A stretch of DNA of 8,426 bases. It comes from Methanosarcinaceae archaeon. Lineage in GTDB: Archaea; Halobacteriota; Methanosarcinia; Methanosarcinales; Methanosarcinaceae. Position 1 is the first letter of the stretch; the number at the start of each line of letters is the position of its first letter. The notes beneath the pieces are model-generated. The model saw only the letters and a list, made by a program, of their open reading frames with translations. It was not told the DNA's origin and made no database searches. The stretch spans positions 7,604 through 16,029 of the forward strand of contig JAQVBP010000065.1 in the NCBI GenBank assembly GCA_028690255.1, written 5' to 3'. This document shows positions 1 through 5,404 of this stretch, piece after piece. Position numbers and translations under genes: made by a program.

Positions 1-42
1 TTTACAGATTTACCGGTTTACAGATTTACCGGTTTACAGATT
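1..42. repeat. 16-bp tandem repeat upstream of hemL
   Basis: The unit TTTACAGATTTACCGG occurs twice exactly (1-16 and 17-32), followed by a partial third copy (33-42). It begins at the first base of the window, so more copies may lie upstream. Each full unit plus the following T makes an ACCGGT palindrome. It sits about 60 bp before the hemL start, in an A+T-rich gap. Whether it binds a regulator or is only a slippage duplication cannot be told from this sequence. Confidence 0.85.
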
Positions 43-104
43 AACAATTTATTGATTATTATAAGTTTAGAATTATTAGCTAAGGAAAATCCGGTGAGAA
101 TTTC

Positions 105-1367
105 ATGACGCTTGAAAAATCCGAACAGATGTACGAGAAGGCAAAGACCCTGATCCCGGGCGGGGTAAGCAGCCCGGTACGCGCGATCAAACCCTTCCCC
201 TTTTACACGGCCTCGGGCAACGGCTCGAAAATAAAGGACCTTGACGGAAACGAGTATATCGACTACTGCCTGGCCTACGGCCCCGAGATCCTCGGGCACA
301 ACAACCCGGTCATAAAAGAAGCCATTGTTTCCCAGTTAGATAAGGGATGGCTCTACGGCACCCCGACCGAACTCGAGGTCAACCTGGCCGAAAAGATCGC
401 AGGTTACTACCCGAGTATCGACATGCTCCGCTTTGTATCCACTGGCACGGAAGCCACGATGAGTGCTATCCGCCTGGCCAGGGGATACACAGGGAAAAAG
501 AAGTTCGTCAAGATCGAAGGGGGTTTCCACGGGGCCCACGACGCGGTCCTGGTTAAAGCAGGTTCCGGGGCAAGCACGTTCGGAGAACCCGATTCCCGGG
601 GCATCCCGGCCGACTTTACGAAATATACCCTCCAGACTCCTTTCAACGACCTTGAGACCATGACCTCTCTTGTGGAAAAGAACAGGGACGACCTCGCGGC
701 CGTGATTATGGAGCCGGTTCAGGGCAACGTAGGCCCCATCCTGCCGGAGCCGGGCTACCTTCAGGAAGTCCGGAAACTCACGGAAGAAAACGGCGTTCTC
801 CTCATCTTTGACGAGGTAATCACCGGGTTCAGGCTCGCCATGGGCGGAGCCCAGGAATACTACGGGGTCGTGCCCGACATGACCACCCTCGGCAAGATCG
901 TGGGAGGCGGGCTTCCAATCGGGGTTTTCGGAGGCAGGCGTGACATCATGGAAATGATCGCTCCATCCGGTCCGGTTTACCAGGCGGGGACCTTCAGCGG
1001 AAGCCCCTGCTCGGTTGCCGCAGGCATTGCCGTGCTTGATTACATGAAAAAGGAAGCCCTGCATGAAAAACTGAACGCAACCGGAGACTCCTTCAGGCAG
1101 GCCCTTTCGGAAATCATCGAGGACGAGGGGCTTGACTATTATGTCTCCGGGGTTGCTTCCATGTTCAAGGTCTTCTTCGGAGCCGAACCTAAGAATTACC
1201 AGGACGTCCTGAAATGCGACAAGGACGGGTATCTGACCTTCTTCCACAGGATGCTTGCAAGCGGTATTTTCCTGCCGCCTTCCCAGTTCGAGACCAACTT
1301 CCTCTCGGCCGCCCATACGGAAGAGGACCTGGATAAAACGCTTGAGGCCTATAAGGAAAACCTCTGA
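105..1367 (+). CDS. hemL: Glutamate-1-semialdehyde 2,1-aminomutase
   Basis: This is a cytoplasmic PLP enzyme that moves the amino group of glutamate-1-semialdehyde to give 5-aminolevulinate, the second committed step of the C5 tetrapyrrole route. The 420 residues match the family's usual length (about 425). Seen in the protein: the PGGVSSPVRA N-terminus (18-27), the cofactor-phosphate segment STGTEATMSAIR (112-123), GGFHGAHD (139-146), FDEVITGFR with PLP-pyridine Asp236, and TTLGKIVGGGLP carrying the Schiff-base lysine Lys264. The closing GTFSGSP motif is also present. The ATG is preceded by a GGTGA ribosome site at 93-97 with 7-nt spacing, which fixes the start. It is followed after 70 bp by hemC, which acts two steps later. 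In methanogens the product feeds F430, corrinoids and siroheme-derived heme. No truncation or missing residue is seen. Confidence 0.97.
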   Translation: MTLEKSEQMYEKAKTLIPGGVSSPVRAIKPFPFYTASGNGSKIKDLDGNEYIDYCLAYGPEILGHNNPVIKEAIVSQLDKGWLYGTPTELEVNLAEKIAGYYPSIDMLRFVSTGTEATMSAIRLARGYTGKKKFVKIEGGFHGAHDAVLVKAGSGASTFGEPDSRGIPADFTKYTLQTPFNDLETMTSLVEKNRDDLAAVIMEPVQGNVGPILPEPGYLQEVRKLTEENGVLLIFDEVITGFRLAMGGAQEYYGVVPDMTTLGKIVGGGLPIGVFGGRRDIMEMIAPSGPVYQAGTFSGSPCSVAAGIAVLDYMKKEALHEKLNATGDSFRQALSEIIEDEGLDYYVSGVASMFKVFFGAEPKNYQDVLKCDKDGYLTFFHRMLASGIFLPPSQFETNFLSAAHTEEDLDKTLEAYKENL

Positions 1368-1397
1368 GTTCTTTCAGCTCTGAAAACGCTTAACTTT

Positions 1398-1405
1398 CTA
1401 TATAT
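1398..1405 (+). promoter_or_regulatory. Candidate TATA box for hemC
   Basis: CTATATAT lies between hemL and hemC and resembles the archaeal TATA box. A transcript start about 25 bp downstream would fall near 1425-1430, giving a very short leader that still includes the last GAGGA. It implies hemC can be transcribed independently of hemL. A weak hairpin (TTTCA 1372-1376 / TGAAA 1381-1385) lies just after the hemL stop. This is a motif match only. Confidence 0.4.
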
Positions 1406-1430
1406 TCGAGGAATTCGAGGAATTCGAGGA
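1404..1430 (+). repeat. 9-bp repeat x3 carrying the hemC ribosome-binding site
   Basis: ATTCGAGGA is repeated three times exactly and without gaps (1404-1412, 1413-1421, 1422-1430). Each unit contains GAGGA, a Shine-Dalgarno core. The last is 7 nt from the hemC ATG and is the natural site; the other two lie 9 and 18 nt further upstream. Copy-number change in this array would alter the distance between the TATA box and the start codon. Confidence 0.9.
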
Positions 1431-1437
1431 TAGCATC

Positions 1438-2376
1438 ATGATCATAGGAACAAGGGGCAGTGCGTTAGCGCTTGCCCAGACCGATACCGTTGAACGCCTC
1501 TTAAAAGAGCAGGGTGTTGATGCGGCCAGGCAGGTTATAAAAACGATAGGGGACCGTTTCACGGACCGGCCCCTGCACGCGGTTTCAGGCGTAGGAGCCT
1601 TTGTGCGTGAGCTTGACGAGGTGATGCTTGCAGGAGATATCGATATCGCAGTCCATTCCATGAAGGACATGCCCACCGTCAGGCCTGTGGAAATTCCGAC
1701 CGCAGCTGTGCTTGCGCGTGATTCTCCCTTTGACGTCCTGATCACCTACGACGGGACCGAACTGGACGAGCTGCCTACGGGGGCAATTATTGGCACAAGT
1801 TCCCTTCGAAGAGCTGCCCAGATGCGCAGGTACAGGCCTGATCTGGTAATCCAGGAACTCCGGGGCAACATCAACACAAGGCTTCGGAAATTGAGGGACG
1901 GCCACTACGACGGCATCCTGCTCGCAAGGGCGGGGCTCGAGCGCATGGGCTGGGTGGACGAAATTAAAGGCGAGATCTTAAACCCTGACTTTTTTTGTCC
2001 TTCCCCCAACCAGGGCACCATCGCCGTGTCCGTGCGCGCAGGGACTGAGGCTGAAAAAGCGGTCTCCGCCCTTGACCACGTGCAGACCCGGATCGAGACC
2101 GAGCTTGAGCGGCTCCTGATCATGGAACTCGGAGGGGGCTGCACGACACCGGTTGCTTCCTACGCCACTTTCCTCGAGGGCGGGGCAAACATAAGGGTCA
2201 GGGCCGAAGTCCTTTCCCTGGACGGCACGGAGACCATAAAGGTCGATGAGGTCCTTCCTGCGCTCGGCTGTCTGGAAAAGGCCAGGGAACTCGGACAGAA
2301 GCTTGCGGATATGGGGGGCAGGGAACTCGCCGAAGCCGCACTCCGGGCTATTTCAGAGGAAAACTGCGATTTCTGA
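1438..2376 (+). CDS. hemC: Hydroxymethylbilane synthase (porphobilinogen deaminase)
   Basis: The enzyme polymerises four porphobilinogen molecules into hydroxymethylbilane, the linear tetrapyrrole precursor of uroporphyrinogen III. The 312 residues are normal for the family. Visible motifs are IGTRGSALALAQTD at the N-terminus (3-16), GVGAFVREL (51-59), HSMKDMPT with catalytic Asp77 (73-80), and the substrate-binding arginines of GTSSLRRAAQMRRY (119-132). ELRGNINTRL (140-149), PSPNQGTIAV (188-197) and GGGCTTPVASYA (232-243) follow. Cys235 in the last motif is the attachment residue for the dipyrromethane cofactor. The ATG is preceded by GAGGA of the triplicated repeat with 7-nt spacing. It follows hemL in the same pathway. 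No hemD (uroporphyrinogen III synthase) is present in the window. Confidence 0.97.
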   Translation: MIIGTRGSALALAQTDTVERLLKEQGVDAARQVIKTIGDRFTDRPLHAVSGVGAFVRELDEVMLAGDIDIAVHSMKDMPTVRPVEIPTAAVLARDSPFDVLITYDGTELDELPTGAIIGTSSLRRAAQMRRYRPDLVIQELRGNINTRLRKLRDGHYDGILLARAGLERMGWVDEIKGEILNPDFFCPSPNQGTIAVSVRAGTEAEKAVSALDHVQTRIETELERLLIMELGGGCTTPVASYATFLEGGANIRVRAEVLSLDGTETIKVDEVLPALGCLEKARELGQKLADMGGRELAEAALRAISEENCDF

Positions 2377-2386
2377 ATTCACTGAG

Positions 2387-2414
2387 GAATTTAAAGTGAA
2401 TTTAGGCGAATTTA
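2387..2414. repeat. Helically phased GAATTTA repeats before pyrD
   Basis: GAATTTA occurs at 2387-2393, 2398-2404 and 2408-2414, with start-to-start steps of 11 and 10 bp, about one helical turn. The array fills the 59-bp gap between hemC and pyrD, just before the pyrD ribosome site AAGGAG (2425-2430). The spacing would place all three on one face of the helix, as in an operator or bent DNA. It could equally be degenerated slippage repeats. Confidence 0.6.
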
Positions 2415-2435
2415 AGGAAAAAATAAGGAGTAAGC

Positions 2436-3341
2436 ATGTATTCACTCACCGGGCTTGAACTGAAAAACCCTACAATCCTTGCTGCCGGGGTGCTCGGCAC
2501 AACCGGGGCATCCCTCCGGAGGGTTGCGCTTGAGGGGGGAGCCGGAGCCGTGGTCAGCAAATCAATCGGCCCGGAACCCAAGAAAGGGCACCCGAACCCC
2601 AGTATGATAAAGCTGGACTGCGGGTTCTTAAACGCCATGGGACTCCCGAACCCCTCTTATTCCGAATTTAAGGGCGAGCTTGAAATCGCAAGGACTGCCG
2701 CGGCTGTTCCCGTGGTTGCGAGTATCTTCGGAGGCAGTGCCGAAGAGTTTGCGGAAGTCGCGGAAGGGCTCCTCCCCGGAAAACCCGACGCTTTCGAGCT
2801 CAACGTAAGCTGCCCTCATGCGGAAGGTTACGGAGCGGCGGTCGGGTCAAACCCCTGCCTGGTGGAGGCCATAACTGCCCGGGTTAAGGAAGTTTCGGAC
2901 CTGCCTGTCTGGGTCAAGCTGACCCCGAATGTAAGCGATATCACGGCAATTGGAAAAGCTGCCGAAGCCGGGGGTGCGGATGCTGTCGTTGCTATCAACA
3001 CCGTAAAAGGCATGGCAATTGATATCGAGTCCGGCTACCCGATCCTTGGAAACCGCTCGGGGGGGCTTTCCGGCCCTGCCGTAAAACCGGTTGCCGTAAA
3101 GTGCGTCTATGACCTTTATGCGGCTCTTGAAGTCCCGGTCATCGGGGTCGGGGGAGTTTCGACCTGGGAAGACGCCGTTGAAATGATAATGGCGGGCGCT
3201 TCCGCCGTGCAGGTGGGCTCGGCCGTCTACGAGAGGCTGGACGTATTTTCTGAAATAAGTGCGGGAATCGAGACTTTCCTCGGCCGTAAAGGCTACGGGG
3301 ACGTAAAGGATATTATAGGGCTTGCCCATGAGAGGGTCTGA
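2436..3341 (+). CDS. pyrD: Dihydroorotate dehydrogenase B, catalytic subunit
   Basis: This FMN-containing TIM-barrel enzyme oxidises dihydroorotate to orotate in pyrimidine synthesis. It is the class 1B form, which partners with PyrK to pass electrons on. Its 301 residues are typical. Motifs seen are NPTILAAGVLG (11-21), VSKSIGPEPKKGHPNP (40-55) and CGFLNAMGLPNPS (62-74). ELNVSCPH carries catalytic-base Cys126 and Asn123 (121-128). WVKLTPN with Lys151, INTVKGMAID (177-186), the phosphate-binding loop VIGVGGV (225-231) and AVQVGSAVYE (247-256) complete the barrel. The start has AAGGAG at 2425-2430, 5 nt before the ATG. The stop codon overlaps the pyrK start by one base (TGATG), so the two subunits are probably translationally coupled. 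The presence of pyrK and a cysteine rather than serine base argue against the quinone-dependent class 2 enzyme. Confidence 0.96.
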   Translation: MYSLTGLELKNPTILAAGVLGTTGASLRRVALEGGAGAVVSKSIGPEPKKGHPNPSMIKLDCGFLNAMGLPNPSYSEFKGELEIARTAAAVPVVASIFGGSAEEFAEVAEGLLPGKPDAFELNVSCPHAEGYGAAVGSNPCLVEAITARVKEVSDLPVWVKLTPNVSDITAIGKAAEAGGADAVVAINTVKGMAIDIESGYPILGNRSGGLSGPAVKPVAVKCVYDLYAALEVPVIGVGGVSTWEDAVEMIMAGASAVQVGSAVYERLDVFSEISAGIETFLGRKGYGDVKDIIGLAHERV

Positions 3342-4120
3342 TGCGTCCGCTTAATGTTAATATAGAAGGAATTATAGAGGAGTCACCCTCGACCAGGACT
3401 TTTGTTTTCGACCACTGCTTTGAGGCCGCAGAGCCCGGGCAGTTTGTGATGGTCTGGGCCCGGGGCGTCGATGAGGTGCCAATGGGCCTGTCAAGCAGGA
3501 ACTCTATAACGGTGCAGAAGGTCGGGGAAGCGACTTCGAAACTCTTCGAGTTAAAGATCGGAGATTCTTTCGGGCTCCGGGGCCCTTACGGGCATGGGTT
3601 TACTCTTCCATCCCCGGGGGAGAAGGTCCTGATAGTTGCCGGAGGGGTCGGAGTTGCCCCTCTTGCCCCCTATGCCGAAGCCTGCCAGGCTTCAGGTGCG
3701 GAGGTCCGCACAATCCTCGGGGCCAGGTCAGCATCGGAACTGGTTTTTAAGGAAAGGTTTTCGGAGGCAGGACTTCTCGATATCACTACGGACGACGGGA
3801 CCGAAGGTACAAAGGGCTTTGTTACGATGATCCTTGAGGGTCTGGACGCCTCAGAGTACGGGAAAATCGCGGTCTGCGGGCCTGAACCCATGATGGCCGC
3901 GGTCTTTAACGTGCTCAAAGGAAAAGGCGAGGTCGAGCGGGCCGAGTTCAGCCTTCACCGTTACTTCAAGTGTGCCATCGGGGTCTGCGGGGCCTGCTGT
4001 CTGGACCCTTACGGGCTTCGGGTCTGCAAGGACGGGCCGGTCTTTTCCGGGGAACAGCTCCTTGATTCCGAGTTCGGGAAGTATACCCGGGATGCCAGCG
4101 GGCGAAGAGTTAAAATTTAA
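3341..4120 (+). CDS. pyrK: Dihydroorotate dehydrogenase B, electron-transfer subunit
   Basis: This FAD and [2Fe-2S] subunit carries electrons between PyrD's FMN and an external acceptor (NAD in characterised bacterial enzymes; the acceptor here is unknown). It has 259 residues. An N-terminal flavin-binding barrel (about 1-90) includes PMGLSS (47-52) and LRGPYGHGF (79-87). A nucleotide-binding domain follows with VLIVAGGVGVAPLAPY (96-111) and the CGPEPMM motif (179-185). The C-terminal cluster-binding loop has Cys211, Cys216, Cys219 and Cys229 (C-x4-C-x2-C-x9-C), with an extra Cys220 next to the third ligand. The usual Arg-Pro-x-Ser flavin motif of bacterial PyrK appears here as VPMGLS. The final spacing is shorter than in bacterial PyrK as I remember it. 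The start overlaps the pyrD stop. Confidence 0.94.
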   Translation: MRPLNVNIEGIIEESPSTRTFVFDHCFEAAEPGQFVMVWARGVDEVPMGLSSRNSITVQKVGEATSKLFELKIGDSFGLRGPYGHGFTLPSPGEKVLIVAGGVGVAPLAPYAEACQASGAEVRTILGARSASELVFKERFSEAGLLDITTDDGTEGTKGFVTMILEGLDASEYGKIAVCGPEPMMAAVFNVLKGKGEVERAEFSLHRYFKCAIGVCGACCLDPYGLRVCKDGPVFSGEQLLDSEFGKYTRDASGRRVKI

Positions 4121-4121
4121 G

Positions 4122-4161
4122 TTCGCGTATATGTTTTAAAAAAATAAGAAAGATTCGCGTA
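4122..4161. promoter_or_regulatory. TTCGCGTA direct repeats flanking an A/T tract before the FAH gene
   Basis: TTCGCGTA occurs at 4122-4129 and 4154-4161, 32 bp apart (about three helical turns), around an A-rich tract containing TATATG and a run of seven A. The second copy ends 4 bp before the AAGGAG ribosome site (4166-4171). The arrangement suggests an operator pair around the promoter of the FAH/regulator operon. This is inferred from spacing alone. Confidence 0.4.
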
Positions 4162-4178
4162 CAAAAAGGAGATGTCTT

Positions 4179-4913
4179 ATGATCGGCAGGTTCAGGTCAG
4201 GCGATGAGGTCTTTTACGGGGAAATTGATGACGGTCGGGTATATCCGGCACCAGGAGGGCCTTCTGGGACGTTTGAACTTTCAGAACTCCGGGTCCTTCC
4301 CCCCTCAAATCCTTCAAAAATTATTTGCGTTGGCCTGAATTACAGGGACCATGCGGAAGAACTTTCTATGGAAGTTCCCGAATCCCCTGTCCTTTTTTTA
4401 AAACCCCCCTCGGCCGTTCTCGGGCACGAGGGCAAAATCCTTTATCCGGCATGCAGTTCCCGTGTGGACTACGAGGCCGAACTTGCGGTTGTTATCGGGA
4501 AACGCTGCAAGAACGTCGAAGCCAGCCGGGCCGGAGACATTGTTGCGGGTTACACCTGTTTTAACGACGTGACTGCCCGGGACCTTCAGCAGCAGGACGT
4601 TCAATGGAGCCGGGCCAAAAGTTTCGATACCTTTGCGGCTTTCGGGCCCTTCCTGGCCTCTCCTGAAGAACTGGACGTTTCGGACGCTAAAATTTCCTGC
4701 CGGGTAAACGGGGAACTCAGGCAGGAGTCCAGTACCTCCAGGCTAATTTTTGACGTGCCCTATCTGCTTGAATTCATATCCGGGATAATGACCCTTGAGG
4801 TGGGGGACGTAATCGCTACCGGGACTCCTCCGGGAGTCGGGGAAATGCAGAGGGGCGATTGCGTTGAAGTAGAAATCGAGGGAATAGGGATATTAAGAAA
4901 CGAGGTTATTTGA
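4179..4913 (+). CDS. Fumarylacetoacetate hydrolase (FAH) family enzyme
   Basis: This is a 244-residue member of the FAH superfamily (COG0179-like; acylpyruvases, oxaloacetate decarboxylases, 2-keto-4-pentenoate hydratases). These use a divalent metal to cleave or rearrange 2-oxo acids. The layout is a short N-terminal domain (1-45) then the catalytic fold. Seen: KIICVGLNYRDHAEE with His58 (47-61), PVLFLKPPSAVLG (70-82) and VDYEAELAVVIG with metal ligands Glu99 and Glu101. GYTCFNDVTARDLQ carries metal ligand Asp130, SRAKSFDTF carries Lys147, and GDVIATGTPPGVG occupies 209-221. The substrate cannot be read from sequence. A strong AAGGAG sits 7 nt before the ATG. The stop overlaps the next gene by one base, pairing the enzyme with a putative regulator. 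No aromatic-degradation genes are nearby, so a housekeeping FAHD1-like role is as likely as catabolism. Confidence 0.9.
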   Translation: MIGRFRSGDEVFYGEIDDGRVYPAPGGPSGTFELSELRVLPPSNPSKIICVGLNYRDHAEELSMEVPESPVLFLKPPSAVLGHEGKILYPACSSRVDYEAELAVVIGKRCKNVEASRAGDIVAGYTCFNDVTARDLQQQDVQWSRAKSFDTFAAFGPFLASPEELDVSDAKISCRVNGELRQESSTSRLIFDVPYLLEFISGIMTLEVGDVIATGTPPGVGEMQRGDCVEVEIEGIGILRNEVI

Positions 4914-5218
4914 TGTTGCTTGACCAGATTGAAACGGAACTTGAGCTTACCGAGCGCCATATGACCGTTTTGAAAAAAGTAATTGAGGGAAGCCCTATAG
5001 GGATTCTGAAACTCGCCGAGGAGACCGGAATGCAGAACCATAAGGTCCGCTACTCCCTCAGGGTGCTGGAACAGTCCGGCCTGATAAAAGCCTCGGCCCA
5101 GGGCGCAATCCCCGGGGACAATGTGCCCGATTTCCTGCAAACTTTTGACGGAGGACTTGAGAGACTTAGCGAAAAACTTGCCAGGATAAGAGAAATTGAG
5201 ATTTCTATTCCGAAATAA
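4913..5218 (+). CDS. Small winged helix-turn-helix protein, putative transcriptional regulator
   Basis: This 101-residue protein belongs to no family I can name. Residues about 13-56 read as three helices of a winged helix-turn-helix: a first helix (TERHMTVLKKVIEG), a second (ILKLAEETG, 31-39) and a recognition helix (QNHKVRYSLRVLEQSGLI, 41-58). The motif of a DNA-reading helix followed by LEQSGLI is common in ArsR/PadR-like archaeal regulators. A short wing follows (59-68). A charged C-terminal helix (about 79-95, LERLSEKLARIREIEI) could mediate dimerisation. I chose ATG 4913, overlapping the FAH stop as TGATG with GAGGT at 4902-4906, over a TTG three bases upstream. Coupling to the FAH gene suggests control of that operon, but the target is unproven. 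Confidence 0.8.
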   Translation: MLLDQIETELELTERHMTVLKKVIEGSPIGILKLAEETGMQNHKVRYSLRVLEQSGLIKASAQGAIPGDNVPDFLQTFDGGLERLSEKLARIREIEISIPK

Positions 5219-5260
5219 CTTTCTTTATTCTAACTTTCCCTGATCCCTGTTTTTCTGAGC
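5219..5260 (+). terminator. Pyrimidine/T-rich termination region
   Basis: Immediately after the regulator's stop, the + strand is rich in T (TTTCTTTATTC, then T5 at 5250-5254) with no strong stem. Archaeal termination commonly uses such U-rich stretches. It separates the FAH/regulator operon from gltX. Confidence 0.4.
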
Positions 5261-5277
5261 ATGGAGGATACGTTTAC

Positions 5278-5287
5278 TTTTTATAAT
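5278..5287 (+). promoter_or_regulatory. Candidate TATA box for gltX
   Basis: TTTTTATAAT lies about 120 bp before the gltX start. A transcript beginning about 25 bp downstream (near 5305-5312) would start at or just before the 17-bp tandem repeat and include it in the leader. Motif match only; other A/T stretches (for example near 5365) are possible. Confidence 0.35.
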
Positions 5288-5310
5288 CCCTTCTCTATTC
5301 TTCTTCCTAT

Positions 5311-5344
5311 TTATCGATAAATCAGCCTTATCGATAAATCAGCC
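5311..5344. repeat. 17-bp perfect tandem repeat with a palindrome in each unit
   Basis: TTATCGATAAATCAGCC occurs twice with no gap and no mismatch (5311-5327 and 5328-5344), followed by T5. Each unit starts with the 10-bp palindrome TTATCGATAA. The palindrome centres are 17 bp apart. The pair lies 60 bp before the gltX ATG, between the likely promoter and ribosome site, where a dimeric regulator or leader structure could act. Confidence 0.9.
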
Positions 5345-5404
5345 TTTTTGCTGAAGTTTCCTTCTCTTTATTAGTCCGTTTCTTTCTTATCCGGAGGATC
5401 ATCT

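Noticed and set aside
4910..4912. A TTG three bases upstream as the start of the winged-helix gene.
   Set aside because: ATG 4913 gives the standard TGATG overlap and better spacing from GAGGT at 4902-4906.
5261..5320. A 19-codon ATG-to-TAA frame in the gltX leader that could be a regulatory leader peptide.
   Set aside because: It has no Shine-Dalgarno sequence and no glutamate-codon enrichment, and it overlaps the likely TATA box and the 17-bp repeat.
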